Positions 8,717 to 20,455 are shown, counted from the first letter of the stretch. The stretch: DNA of 36,590 bases from Verrucomicrobiota bacterium (GCA_003218975.1 QHPD01000001.1:1-36590), one strand, 5' to 3'. Program-made: numbers and translations. Notes: generated by a model not told the origin, from the sequence alone.

Positions 8717-9520
8717 TTACACCGCGATTGGCGCTTTGATTGATGGATGCGGGTCGTAGCCGACGAGTTCGAAATCTTCGAACTTGAAGTCGTGAATGTT
8801 TTTGATCGCCGGGTTCAGTTTCATCCGCGGCAAGCACCGGCAATCGCGTGAAAGCTGTTCGTGCGCCTGTTCGAGATGGTTTTTGTAAAGATGCAGATCG
8901 CCAAAGGTGTGGACGAAATCGCCCGGGGTAAGATCGACAACTTGTGCCACCATCATTGTGAATAGCGCGTAGGAGGCGATGTTGAATGGGACACCGAGAA
9001 AGAGATCGGCGCTGCGTTGGTAAAGCTGACAACTCAATTCGCCGCCCTGAACGTAAAATTGGAAAAGGACATGACACGGCGGCAGCGCCATCCGGTCGAG
9101 CTCGGCCGGGTTCCACGCGCTCACGATGAGGCGTCGGCTCTGCGGATTTGATTTGATCTGCGCGACGACGTTTTCGATCTGATCGACGCGCACGTCGTTT
9201 TCGCCACGCCAATCCCGCCATTGTGCGCCATAAACGCGGCCGAGATTTCCGTTTTCGTCGGCCCACTCATCCCAAATCGTGACGCCATGCTCGTTGAGAT
9301 AACGAATGTTCGTATCGCCGCGCAGGAACCAGAGCAACTCGTAGATGATCGATTTGATGTGCAGCTTCTTGGTTGTGAGCAACGGAAATCCAGCACCTGC
9401 GGGACGCAAATCAAAGCGTGCTTGCGCGCCGAAGATCGACAATGTGCCGGTGCCGGTGCGATCGTCGCGAGGCTGACCATGCTCGAGCACGAGTCGAAGA
9501 AGATCTAGGTATTGCCGCAC
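8717..9520 (-). CDS. thyA: Thymidylate synthase
   Basis: This enzyme makes dTMP from dUMP with methylene-tetrahydrofolate. The start is taken as GTG 9520, giving (V/M)[14 protein letters not shown] and 267 residues, which aligns with the 264-residue E. coli protein; in-frame codons further upstream encode an unrelated leader. Signatures seen are [13 protein letters not shown] (19-31), FPLLTTKK (45-52), catalytic Cys149 in [31 protein letters not shown] (folate/dUMP loop) and a C-terminal APIAV matching the usual closing residues. No folA (dihydrofolate reductase) lies next to it, unlike many bacteria. It is transcribed away from dnaK; the shared 385-bp region 9521-9905 should hold both promoters. 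Confidence 0.97.
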   Translation of the reverse strand: MRQYLDLLRLVLEHGQPRDDRTGTGTLSIFGAQARFDLRPAGAGFPLLTTKKLHIKSIIYELLWFLRGDTNIRYLNEHGVTIWDEWADENGNLGRVYGAQWRDWRGENDVRVDQIENVVAQIKSNPQSRRLIVSAWNPAELDRMALPPCHVLFQFYVQGGELSCQLYQRSADLFLGVPFNIASYALFTMMVAQVVDLTPGDFVHTFGDLHLYKNHLEQAHEQLSRDCRCLPRMKLNPAIKNIHDFKFEDFELVGYDPHPSIKAPIAV

Positions 9521-11852
<2,332 letters not shown>

Positions 11853-11864
11853 CCGAAATAATTC

Positions 11865-11898
11865 GCCGGTGATTGTCGAGAGATCGACAGGCGCCGGC
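11865..11898 (+). promoter_or_regulatory. Stable intergenic hairpin between dnaK and groES
   Basis: A 15-bp stem with one A/G mismatch and two G-T wobbles closes on a GAGA tetraloop. The 5' arm begins GCCGGTG at 11865 and the 3' arm ends GCGCCGGC at 11898; the inner arms are TGTCGA and TCGACA. It starts 13 bp after the dnaK stop, with no T-run after it, so it is not a classical terminator. The position suggests an mRNA processing or stabilising element that sets the dnaK:groESL ratio (inference). The groES ribosome site AGGAG (11921-11925) lies just beyond it. Confidence 0.65.
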
Positions 11899-11935
11899 TC
11901 AAACCAAAAAGAAAACCGGAAGGAGTAAATAACCT

Positions 11936-13881
<1,946 letters not shown>

Positions 13882-13905
13882 GCCGAGACCAAAAATGAAT
13901 TACAG

Positions 13906-13939
13906 CAGCCGGGTCAGAAATGGCCCGGCTGTTTGTTTT
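13906..13939 (+). terminator. Rho-independent terminator of the chaperone cluster
   Basis: A 10-bp stem CAGCCGGGTC / GGCCCGGCTG (one T-G wobble) with loop AGAAAT, followed by TTTGTTTT. It starts 24 bp after the groEL stop, so it should end the dnaK-groES-groEL transcript. The next gene on the same strand begins only 14 bp after its T-run. Confidence 0.9.
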
Positions 13940-13952
13940 GAGTGTCTCGGAA

Positions 13953-14648
13953 ATGAACCCGACTGCGAGTGACTTTATCAGATGGTGTAATGATAATAGT
14001 GGCTTTGTCTCAATCATACTTTTCGTTGCGACATTAGTCGTCGCTTGGGCCGGCGGTTTGTTTAAGCTCCTAAGACACAAACCGAGGTTTGTATTGTCGC
14101 TTTCACCAGGCCCGACTTTTGCCTGTACGTATCTCACGGGTGTAAAGTTTGGCGAGTACGACGTCACGCGGACTTTCTTTGCACTTTACCTGACGATTTC
14201 GAATCGAGGTTCTGCAGCAGGAACTATCCAAACCGCGCAACTCGGATACAAGTGGTCAATCAACAGACTAAACTGGTACTTTCTGCGGTACGTTCTCGGC
14301 TGGTGCTGGCTTCCGACAATGATTTCGATCATGGACTTCCATTACATGTTGAAGTCAGGCGGCGCGAAGTTCTATCCGTTCCTGATGCAGCGCAGCACGG
14401 TGCTGCCAGAGCAATCCGATCTTTACCTTCCTATTGGGAAGAGCGCGCATGGCGTAATTTACTTTGAACAGCCTGATGCTTGGGGCGGTTGCCAGCCGAG
14501 GGTTAAGGCAGGAAAAACCCTGGTCAAGATGCGGGTGACTGATTCATTCGGCGGCACGCATACGGGTAGATTTTGGTTACCGGTAGTGACACTGGAGCAA
14601 GCACGTAAATACAACCCTTCGATTGGCACAACACACGACGAGGTGTAA
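13953..14648 (+). CDS. Unknown single-pass membrane protein
   Basis: A 231-residue protein of no family I recognise. ATG 13953 (MNPTASDFIRWC) is preferred because the earlier in-frame ATG at 13920 lies inside the groEL terminator hairpin. Residues about 18-38 (FVSIILFVATLVVAWAGGLF) form one membrane helix near the N-terminus, followed by a basic stop-transfer segment (KLLRHKPRF). The remaining ~190 residues alternate beta-like stretches (FFALYLTISNRGSAAGTIQT, LVKMRVTDSFGGTHTGRFW), suggesting a beta-sandwich outside or inside the membrane. It contains several Trp/Tyr and few charged runs. No ribosome site is obvious and there is little room for a promoter after the terminator. The next gene is convergent (mrr). 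Confidence 0.7.
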   Translation: MNPTASDFIRWCNDNSGFVSIILFVATLVVAWAGGLFKLLRHKPRFVLSLSPGPTFACTYLTGVKFGEYDVTRTFFALYLTISNRGSAAGTIQTAQLGYKWSINRLNWYFLRYVLGWCWLPTMISIMDFHYMLKSGGAKFYPFLMQRSTVLPEQSDLYLPIGKSAHGVIYFEQPDAWGGCQPRVKAGKTLVKMRVTDSFGGTHTGRFWLPVVTLEQARKYNPSIGTTHDEV

Positions 14649-14748
14649 GTGAGAGAACACGGGCAGCGTGACGTAGAAGCCGCGACGATAATCTCGAAAA
14701 TCGTAAATTTCTAAGGCGATTCCTCCGTTAAACAATTCGCGAGCCGTA

Positions 14749-15618
14749 TTAAGCGTCTCTGTTGAATTCGTCAAAAAACTTTCGATCTATCTCGAATGTT
14801 TTTCGCGGAACCAGACCCAATTCAAGATCTTCGAACAGCTTGACCAAGTCCTCGCCCGCGACCAGCTCGATTGGTGCTGCTCCATCGCGCCTGGCTTCCT
14901 TCTTAGCTTCAACCGTAAACGTGCCCGTCGTCATCATAATACCTTTGTCCGCGCGGCCAGCCATGGCTCCTCGAAAGTCGCGAACTTGAGACGGAGTGAC
15001 CGAACCTTGATAACGTTTGCACTGAAATAAAACATTAAAGCTGACGAATGGATTGACTTGCAGCACCCCAATTCCGTCGATGCCACCATCACCAGTTTTT
15101 CCAGTAACGACGACCTCCTGAAAACCTGATTCACGAAGGAGTCTCTGACACAGACGTTCAAATCCATTCGGCGGCAATGATTTGATCACAGCCAAAAGTT
15201 CCGACTTGTAATCAGCGGTTTCGGCGGAGCTTTCGTCACGTTCGTCGATAAAGAGCTCTTCCAGTTCTTTCTTCTTCTTTTTTTCTGCCCGCAGTCCTTT
15301 TTGAACTAATTGAAACACTTCATACGCATCAAATGTCGCTAGATCCGTTTGGGCGCCTTTTTCTGTGAGTCTCCAGACGCCGCGGCGTGATGACTCAAGA
15401 TAGCCGGCTCGCACCAGATAAAGGCGGCCCCATTGAACTTGATTGCGAATGCGAGATTGACCGTTCTTCAGCGTGACCTCTTGTTCCGACTCCGGGATTT
15501 GAAGAAGCTCAATTGCACGGTCAATGACTTCGGAGGTTGTTCCTGAGCCGCCAGACTGCTTCAAAATCTGCAGAATCGGTTTAAAGAACCGAATGAATTC
15601 TGGACCCTTCGCTTTCAC
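14749..15618 (-). CDS. mrr: Mrr-type restriction endonuclease (type IV, modification-dependent)
   Basis: A 289-residue protein with a GTG start at 15618. Residues ~5-95 match the Mrr N-terminal winged-helix domain (QSRIRNQVQWGRLYLVRAGY, GVWRLTEKG). A charged linker (KKKKKELEEL, 113-122) leads to the Mrr catalytic domain (~140-280). Its PD-(D/E)xK nuclease residues are visible: Asp181 in GDGGIDG, then Gln199-Cys-Lys201 in FQCKRYQG, the QxK variant typical of Mrr. Such enzymes cut foreign DNA bearing modified bases and need no cognate methylase; none is present. An orphan antitoxin-like gene lies 290 bp upstream on the other strand. I saw no gene in 15619-15907. Confidence 0.9.
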   Translation of the reverse strand: MKAKGPEFIRFFKPILQILKQSGGSGTTSEVIDRAIELLQIPESEQEVTLKNGQSRIRNQVQWGRLYLVRAGYLESSRRGVWRLTEKGAQTDLATFDAYEVFQLVQKGLRAEKKKKKELEELFIDERDESSAETADYKSELLAVIKSLPPNGFERLCQRLLRESGFQEVVVTGKTGDGGIDGIGVLQVNPFVSFNVLFQCKRYQGSVTPSQVRDFRGAMAGRADKGIMMTTGTFTVEAKKEARRDGAAPIELVAGEDLVKLFEDLELGLVPRKTFEIDRKFFDEFNRDA

Positions 15619-15907
15619 TCGCGGGCATCATACCTGATTTAAGGATTGCGCCAAGATCGACCTTGGAATCGCGTAGTTGTAAGCTCGACCAATTGCTCAC
15701 GTTCGCAAAGACACCTCGCCAAGACGGTGCAATGGTGGAAACATCTGCGACCGTATTGCAAACGCCGACAGCAACGCCGAGAGCGAGTGGCCTCGGCAAA
15801 ACTCATCCGCGCTGAATGGGACGAGCAGATAGAGCGCAAGAAAACTAACCGCGGATTACGCAGATTCGACAATTGCCGAGTTCGCGGCTGCGCACTAAGT
15901 TCGGGAA

Positions 15908-16108
15908 ATGAGTTTGGCAGAAATCAAAACTGCAATCGAGCGCCTCTCGTTCGAAGAGCGCGCCGAGCTCGCTGCGTGGTTGCACGGTTGGAAAGATGAC
16001 GAATGGGATGAGCAGAGGAAGCGCGACATCGCTGCTGGCAAACTCGATGCCGTCCTGCGCGAAGTGGAAGATGACATCGAAGCAGGGCGACTCCGCGACA
16101 TGCCGTGA
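15908..16108 (+). CDS. Small antitoxin-like protein (addiction-module component family)
   Basis: A 66-residue, strongly acidic protein (MSLAEIKTAIERLSFEERAE). The arrangement of an N-terminal helix with L-x-x-x-E-R-A-E-L, a WDEQ-like centre, DIAAGKLD and a final DDIEAGRLRDMP matches the small putative addiction-module components (VapB/ParD-like size) that are common in soil bacteria. No toxin gene (RelE or PIN type) follows: the next 390 bp hold no recognisable ORF of that kind. It is therefore an orphan or the relic of a module. A GGGAA sequence just before the ATG is a weak ribosome site. Confidence 0.7.
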   Translation: MSLAEIKTAIERLSFEERAELAAWLHGWKDDEWDEQRKRDIAAGKLDAVLREVEDDIEAGRLRDMP

Positions 16109-16501
16109 AATCCCCCGGAAATATCGTGTGGCGAATTGTGGCGGTGAATACCATTAGCTAATCGGCAATCGCAGCCGTATGCTGGCTCCTTAACAATAGC
16201 AGCGTCAATCGATCGCGCAGGTGTGCGGCCCCTTCTCTCTGCACACCAACACAGATCATCTCTTTATGACCGTCCCCATTCAAACGAACAAGGACGCGGT
16301 GCAAACATGGCTCGCGGACTTCTTGTCCGGCAACATTGCCGTTGCGGAGCGCCGGCATCCGCTTATTGCCCGCTCAGATCACCAACCTGAAAAACAGATG
16401 CACAGCGGTGCGCAGTCGCATCGAGAGAGTAGGCGCGACAATGAGTCCGAGATCGGAATCCGATTGGCGCATTTAAATTAAACCACCTAAAGGAAAACGA
16501 T
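16109..16501. other. Stretch without a recognisable gene
   Basis: These 393 bp hold one open frame from ATG 16266 to 16481 (71 codons, starting MTVPIQTNKDAVQTWLADFL), but its second half is low-complexity and I see no family resemblance. I do not call it a gene. The last bases carry AAAGGAAAA, the ribosome site of the small gene at 16502. Confidence 0.4.
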
Positions 16502-16687
16502 ATGGAACCAACGATTACGCAAAACAGCGCACTTTATTTCGCGCAACATAAACTCTCAAAACGTCGCGCCGCGCTTTTCAAGAAGTTTCGCGCTGCGGCC
16601 CGCAAGCAGGGGCCGGATGTTCGGCGGCAGCTGACCTTCGGCGACTTATTCATCGTACCACGACTTCATCAGGACAACGGGCGCTGA
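16502..16687 (+). CDS. Small basic protein of unknown function
   Basis: A 61-residue protein (MEPTITQNSALYFAQHKL) rich in Lys/Arg (KRRAALFKKFRAAARKQ), so possibly nucleic-acid binding. It has the clearest ribosome site of the neighbourhood, AAAGGAAAA ending 4 bp before the ATG. I recognise no family. It may be the first of three short plus-strand ORFs (16502, 16709, 16897) arranged almost end to end. A role cannot be inferred from sequence alone. Confidence 0.5.
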   Translation: MEPTITQNSALYFAQHKLSKRRAALFKKFRAAARKQGPDVRRQLTFGDLFIVPRLHQDNGR

Positions 16688-16708
16688 GCCGCTTCATTGA
16701 TTGCCATC

Positions 16709-16906
16709 ATGGATCCCCTGACTTTCGCAAGTTCACAGAATGAAGAGAGCGATTTTGCCGCAGAGCGACGTTGGGAAAACGAAGGGGGAAATCCGGGGCA
16801 ACTTCAACAGTTACTGCGTGATGATCGGAAGGACGACGCTACCACCGTTCCGGCACGAGGCACGCTGAAGACATTCTACTACGAGGTTAACGGCACATGC
16901 ACTTAA
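16709..16906 (+). CDS. Possible small acidic protein of unknown function
   Basis: An open frame of 65 codons from ATG 16709 (MDPLTFASSQNEESDFAAER) to TAA 16904. It contains ERRWENEGGNPGQLQ, which resembles a recurring motif of small uncharacterised proteins, but I cannot name a family. It begins 21 bp after the preceding small ORF and its stop overlaps the next start by 10 bp. No ribosome site is visible. It may be a real gene, a relic or chance. Confidence 0.3.
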   Translation: MDPLTFASSQNEESDFAAERRWENEGGNPGQLQQLLRDDRKDDATTVPARGTLKTFYYEVNGTCT

Positions 16907-17067
16907 TCCAATTCCGCGAAATAATGCGAGATGCTGAAGTCGCGTATGCAATTCATCCTATCGTCCGCAAGTACCACCTGACTGTGGAAGAGACGACCAA
17001 AGCCTTGCTGGCATGCGGCATGCCGCGGGCTGCCAATGTAGCTCGGATTACGAGCGCCTGGATATGA
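16897..17067 (+). CDS. Small protein, member of a two-copy family in this window (copy 1)
   Basis: A 56-residue protein starting MHLIQFREIMRDAEVAYAI. It aligns without gaps to the start of the protein at 23707 (MHRIEFRQIVRDAEIAYAI). Shared positions include FR.I.RDAE.AYAI.P.VR, then L..EET and PRAANVARIT. Conservation at the protein level with many synonymous changes argues that both copies are or were translated. This copy ends soon after the shared block (TSAWI), while the other has about 15 more residues, so it may be truncated. Helical and soluble; no known domain recognised. AGG at -12 is a weak ribosome site. Confidence 0.65.
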   Translation: MHLIQFREIMRDAEVAYAIHPIVRKYHLTVEETTKALLACGMPRAANVARITSAWI

Positions 17068-17176
17068 CCGCGGCTATTTTAACAGAGCACAAGAGTGTCG
17101 CCAAAGCAGAGAGCGCTCGGGCTCTCGAAGCTCCAATCCCCGTTGATCACCCGGTGTCGAAAAATAATTGACGCCA

Positions 17177-18130
17177 ATGACACGCTCAAAAAGAAGCGGG
17201 CTGATCCGCAACGCCCGTAGACGGGGCGCGACAGCGCGATCCTCTGATCAGGAAGTGATGGTACATCTGTCGCGCTCTCAGATTTTCAAAGATTACGAAC
17301 GGTCTTTCAGCGAAGCCACGGGTTTGCCGCTTAATATCCGAGGACACGATTCCTGGTCGCCAGCACACCATGGAAAAGAGGATCGCGATTCACTCGCCTC
17401 AATTCTGGCTCGTTTCAACAAGGCTCGCGCCGCATGTCTAAGGGCCCAAACCGACGCATCTCGAGAACCGAACTCGACGACGCGCACCGTTACCTGGTTT
17501 GCGGGACTCTCCGAAAGCGCAGTGCCAGTGTATGTGGGTGACCACATTCTCGGTTTTCTCGAGACGGGCGAAGTAATGCTCAAGAATCCGACGAAGAAAC
17601 ACTTCGCGAGCATTACTCGGCAGCTCCGCGCGTGGGGCTACAAGACGGATTGGAAGCAACTTGAGCGCGCCTATTTTCGGACCTGCGTTCTATCGCCGGA
17701 GCGTTATCGTGCGATGTTGCGGCTCCTGAGTATTTTTGCGCAACACCTTTCGATCTTGTCGAATCAACTGGCAGTACGGCGCGAAAACAATGAGTCCACA
17801 AATATGACGCGAGCGCGACAATTTATCGAGGATCATCAAGCGGAGCCGCTGTCGCTCGGGCGGATCGCCCAAGTGGCTAATATCAGCAGGCATTACTTTT
17901 GCAAAATGTTCAAGAAAGCGACTGGGATAAATTTCACCGACTACCTCTCGAGAGTTCGAGTGGAGAAATCGAAGACGCTTTTGCTTAATCCCAACTCGCG
18001 CATTAGCGAAGCTGCCTTCGCATGCGGATTTCAATCCATGACGAACTTCAATCGCGAGTTTAAGCGAATCGTCGGTCGTTCTCCCACGCAATTTCGCGAA
18101 GCCCTTCCGAAGCTGCGACGCGCGACTTAG
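17177..18130 (+). CDS. AraC-family regulator with PocR-like sensor domain
   Basis: A 317-residue regulator; ATG 17177 is chosen over an in-frame TTG at 17168. After a basic leader (KRSGLIRNARRRGATARSS), residues ~30-190 resemble a PocR ligand domain: SQIFKDYERSFSEATGLPLN, the VYVGDHILGFLETGEV strand pair and the LLSIFAQHLSILSNQL helix. Most Cys residues of the PocR iron-sulfur or metal site are missing; only one Cys remains in AACLRAQ. Residues ~205-310 are the AraC DNA-binding domain with two helix-turn-helix units (LGRIAQVANISRHYFCKMFK and ISEAAFACGFQSMTNFNREF). The gene stands alone, with hsp20 converging from the right; the target is unknown. A 6-bp hairpin GAGAGC/GCTCTC at 17109-17126 lies upstream. 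Confidence 0.85.
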   Translation: MTRSKRSGLIRNARRRGATARSSDQEVMVHLSRSQIFKDYERSFSEATGLPLNIRGHDSWSPAHHGKEDRDSLASILARFNKARAACLRAQTDASREPNSTTRTVTWFAGLSESAVPVYVGDHILGFLETGEVMLKNPTKKHFASITRQLRAWGYKTDWKQLERAYFRTCVLSPERYRAMLRLLSIFAQHLSILSNQLAVRRENNESTNMTRARQFIEDHQAEPLSLGRIAQVANISRHYFCKMFKKATGINFTDYLSRVRVEKSKTLLLNPNSRISEAAFACGFQSMTNFNREFKRIVGRSPTQFREALPKLRRAT

Positions 18131-18323
18131 AAGGTATCGGTTCCGATGTGTCTGTCCGGTCAAGCCTGACGCGGAGTTGCTCGAGATATTTTGCAGAGCT
18201 CCGAAGAGTAATCCGACCTCTTGCCGGCCTAACGAGACAAAGATCAGCTGGCTTCATAACTGTCTTGTGATGTGTTGATATTTACTGCGGAAATCGCCGC
18301 CGACGTTGGTTAAAAGCAATAGA

Positions 18324-18394
18324 GGCGACTAAGTTAGCCGCCTTACACTGGTGGGGCGAACGCACGGAATCCTCCGCACGCTCGCCGTCAGTGT
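18324..18394. terminator. Two stem-loops between convergent araC-type gene and hsp20
   Basis: First, GGCG-A-CTAA-G-TTAG-C-CGCC at 18324-18342 (two 4-bp blocks with one mismatch). Second, a longer nested hairpin at 18345-18394 whose paired blocks are ACACTG/CAGTGT, GGCGA/TCGCC and CGGA/TCCG. Neither has a T-run. Lying just past the hsp20 stop and beyond the regulator gene, they probably separate the two convergent transcripts. Confidence 0.45.
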
Positions 18395-18401
18395 TAGAGC
18401 A

Positions 18402-18869
18402 TTACGCCACTTTAACTTGAATGGCTTTTGATCTTGGTCTTGCCGTCGTCGGGAGGTGCACTTTCAGCACTCCGTCGCGGAACTCCGCGGTGACTTTCGT
18501 GCTGTCGGCATCTTCAGGCAGCGTGAAGCTGCGTCGGAAAGTGCCATAGCATCGCTCGATGCGATGGAATTTCTTTTTGAGATCTTCCTTCTCGCTTTTG
18601 CGTTCTCCGGACACGCTAAGAATGCCGTCTTCAACTGTTACCCTGACGTCATCCTTCTTCATTTCAGGCAGGTCAGCTTTCAGGAGATACCCGTGATCAT
18701 CCTCGCTGATATCAACCTCCGGTGACCAATCTGCGACCGCCAGGCTGGGGATCTCGCCACTGCCCATTCTGTTCGGAAACCCGACCGAGAAGAATCGATT
18801 GAAGGGATTTTGCGCTTCCTCCATCTCTCTCAGCGGATTCCATGTTATTACTTTATTCAATGTATTCAT
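18402..18869 (-). CDS. Small heat-shock protein Hsp20 (alpha-crystallin family)
   Basis: A 155-residue ATP-independent holdase chaperone. It starts at ATG 18869 after AGAAAGG, a good ribosome site. The N-terminal arm (WNPLREMEEAQNPFNRFF) leads into the alpha-crystallin domain (~47-145): WSPEVDISEDDHGYLLKADL, the VRVTVEDGILSVSGERK strands, FRRSFTLPEDAD, and AEFRDGVLKVHLP with the A-x-x-x-n-G-v-L signature. The C-terminal KAIQVKV gives the I-x-V anchor used for oligomer assembly. The gene stands alone. Its upstream 100 bp are duplicated at 26839, where no hsp20 follows. A CTGACA at minus-strand position ~18934-18929 followed 15 bp on by TATGCA could be its promoter, but this is weak. Confidence 0.95.
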   Translation of the reverse strand: MNTLNKVITWNPLREMEEAQNPFNRFFSVGFPNRMGSGEIPSLAVADWSPEVDISEDDHGYLLKADLPEMKKDDVRVTVEDGILSVSGERKSEKEDLKKKFHRIERCYGTFRRSFTLPEDADSTKVTAEFRDGVLKVHLPTTARPRSKAIQVKVA

Positions 18870-18884
18870 TTATTTTACCTTTCT

Positions 18885-18984
18885 GGATTGAGTTAAAGCC
18901 GTGTTGGTGCATAGCGCTAACCGCTTATTGTCAGAGTCGACCCTAATCTTGCGCATGTTGAGGAGCAGCCCGGTGGAAGGCGAA
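18885..18984 (+). repeat. Dispersed direct repeat, copy A (hsp20 5' flank)
   Basis: About 100 bp beginning GGATTGAGTTAAAG recur at 26839-26939 in the same plus-strand orientation. Over the first ~80 bp I count about ten substitutions by eye, with a perfect block CCGCTTATTGTCAGAGTC. Similarity fades around the CCCGG and GCGAACGC that follow. Here the repeat covers the hsp20 ribosome site edge and promoter region. It may be a duplicated promoter, a small RNA gene or the end of a mobile sequence. Confidence 0.75.
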
Positions 18985-19025
18985 CGCGTGGACACTTCGC
19001 CGCGACTGCGAAGTATTCCAAAGCC

Positions 19026-19172
19026 TCACGCATTTTCTATGGTCGTTTTCTGCGGTTTGAGGATTTTTTCGAGCAAGGCTATGCGATCCGGCATAACACG
19101 CTGCAAATGGTAAACTACCAGACCCGGCGACGTTGCCTGCCCTGCAATCCTCACGTTGATGTCTTCGCTCAT
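19026..19172 (-). CDS. Possible small protein upstream of hsp20
   Basis: An open frame of 48 codons from ATG 19172 (MSEDINVRIAGQATSPGLVV, then YHLQRVMPDRIALLEKIL) to TGA at 19026. Its composition is plausible for a short alpha/beta protein, and it points towards hsp20 with repeat copy A between them. There is no ribosome site and no family that I recognise, so this may be chance. Confidence 0.25.
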   Translation of the reverse strand: MSEDINVRIAGQATSPGLVVYHLQRVMPDRIALLEKILKPQKTTIENA

Positions 19173-19293
19173 TTCTGCGTCGGGCATCAGCGACGACACA
19201 ACCGCTTTGGCTCCAGCGCATAAACAGACTTGCCCAGGAAGCAGCTATAGAGAACGTTGGAGTCGGCTCTGACGATCTAAAGGATAAAAACCA

Positions 19294-19776
19294 ATGCGAA
19301 AACGAATCAGTTCTCACCCGCAGCGAGAAAGCCCGTCAGCGAATACCGGCTGGCTCGACTTGGAAGCACTAGCCCGAGTCGAAGTCACATCGGAAGACGC
19401 GGCGCATCCGATTGAATCGGCGCTGTTGCCTATTGGCGCAACAGGGTGGCGCGCGGAAAGCCCAGGAGAACAGACGATCCGCCTCCTCTTCGAAGCGCCG
19501 CAGAGGCTCAGGCGCATCCGCCTGCTGTTTCGAGAGGAGAAGGAGGCGCGCACGCAGGAGTTCGTCCTGCGCTGGTCGCCAACGGGAGACGGCTCATCGC
19601 GCGATGTCGTGCGCCAGCAGTATCACTTCAGCCCATCGGGCGCCACAGAGGAGCTCGAGGAATACCGAGTCGAGTTGGAAGACGTGGCTGCCTTGGAACT
19701 TACCATCATCCCGAACCTGAGTGGCGGCTCATACGCCTCACTCGCGCAATTGCGCCTTGCGGGCAGTGGTGAATAG
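19294..19776 (+). CDS. Carbohydrate-binding-like (discoidin/galactose-binding fold) protein
   Basis: A 160-residue cytosolic protein with ATG at 19294 and AAAGGA ribosome site. From residue 19 it reads WLDLEALARVEVTSEDAAHP, then LPIGATGWRAESPGEQTIRL, RLRRIRLLFREEKEARTQEF and a last strand YASLAQLRLAG. This is the pattern of a small family of F5/8-type C (discoidin-like) jelly-roll proteins usually annotated as carbohydrate-binding; I recognise the family but know of no proven ligand. It has no signal peptide. The next gene, a tiny membrane protein, follows 61 bp later on the same strand. Confidence 0.75.
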   Translation: MRKRISSHPQRESPSANTGWLDLEALARVEVTSEDAAHPIESALLPIGATGWRAESPGEQTIRLLFEAPQRLRRIRLLFREEKEARTQEFVLRWSPTGDGSSRDVVRQQYHFSPSGATEELEEYRVELEDVAALELTIIPNLSGGSYASLAQLRLAGSGE

Positions 19777-19837
19777 CTGGCAAAGCTGACTGTTCAATCG
19801 CGGGACTGGATATTGTCGACGCGTGGACACAAAAACC

Positions 19838-19999
19838 ATGGCTGATCGGAAGAACAAACTTGGCCTATCGGTCGCGATCGGCGCAGGCGTCGGAGCAGCA
19901 CTGGGTGTCGCATTGCATCACCTGCCGTTGTGGCTGAGCCTCGGTTGCGTCGGTGGTATCGTGACCGGAATTATTTTGACGCGAATGACGCGATCCTGA
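19838..19999 (+). CDS. Tiny two-helix membrane protein (glycine-rich)
   Basis: A 53-residue protein (MADRKNKLGLSVAIGAGVGA) with two hydrophobic segments: residues ~9-26 with a GxxxG glycine-zipper pattern (AIGAGVGAALG) and ~29-47 (PLWLSLGCVGGIVTGIIL), ending in basic TRMTRS. Small proteins of this layout are widespread in Gram-negative bacteria. The frame is open, uses ordinary codons and has a sensible topology, with both charged ends presumably cytosolic. No ribosome site is clear. It may be coexpressed with the gene at 19294. Function unknown. Confidence 0.65.
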   Translation: MADRKNKLGLSVAIGAGVGAALGVALHHLPLWLSLGCVGGIVTGIILTRMTRS

Positions 20000-20076
20000 T
20001 TCTCTCACGGTATTTGGTAGCGGGTCAGTTTGAACTTGAGGATTTCGCGGAGCGTTGATCTGTGGCAGGATTCGAC

Positions 20077-20223
20077 ATGCCCAAATCGAAAAAACAGCAG
20101 AATAGGGAAAAGCGCGATTTCGCGGAAACAACCTTTGCTGTTTTCCAGCAAGCAATGGGAATCAAGCAGCCTAGGGCGCGCCACCCGGCGCAGCGTCATT
20201 CTCGCTCAGGTCGGAGTAGATAA
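20077..20223 (+). CDS. Small basic ORF of a repeated family (copy 1), probably a truncated relic
   Basis: A 48-codon frame: MPKSKKQQNREKRDFAETTF, then QQAMGIKQPRARHPAQRHSR. The block RDFxxTxFxxxQxAxGIKQ and the following RHSRSGR recur in inverted orientation at 23339-23473. The family resembles short Lys/Arg-rich proteins whose middle reads RDF.QTAF..V..A and which normally continue with a Gly-Arg-Lys repeat and an ARK-rich tail; that tail is missing here. The final ~70 bp are the most conserved between the two copies at DNA level. Probably a decayed gene. Confidence 0.45.
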   Translation: MPKSKKQQNREKRDFAETTFAVFQQAMGIKQPRARHPAQRHSRSGRSR

Positions 20224-20262
20224 CGCCCTGGCAGAACTGAAGCGAAAGATGGCGGGCGCCGC

Positions 20263-20442
20263 TTCACTCGCCTAACAAATGGATTTTCAAAAAAGCTGGA
20301 AAATCACGAGCACGCGCTGGCGCTCTATTTCATGCACTACAACTTCTGTCGGATTCATCGGACGTTGCGCGTAACTTCGGCAATGGAAGCTGGCATCACC
20401 GATCACGTGTGGAGTTTGGATGAAGTAATCGACTTGCCATGA
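20263..20442 (+). pseudogene. Transposase C-terminal relic (IS1-like DDE type)
   Basis: The frame ending at TGA 20440-20442 reads RLTNGFSKKLENHEHALAL, YFMHYNFCRIHRTLRV and TSAMEAGITDHVWSLDE. YNF.RIH.TLRVTPAMEAG is the well-known C-terminal end of IS1-like/IS1595-like DDE transposases. Only about 55 residues remain; the catalytic DDE residues and the upstream part are gone. No terminal repeats belonging to this element were seen. The family name is from memory, the identity as a transposase end is firm. Confidence 0.75.
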
Positions 20443-20455
20443 TAATCTTGGGACT

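Noticed and set aside
8697-9266. 189-codon Arg-rich frame antisense-shifted in thyA
   Set aside because: Same strand but a different frame within thyA, extremely Arg/Ser-rich, no motif.
15646-15999. Basic frame with TVQWWKHLRPYCKRRQQRRER
   Set aside because: Looks faintly like a small basic protein, but it lacks a proper start, overlaps the antitoxin-like gene in another frame and I cannot name a family.
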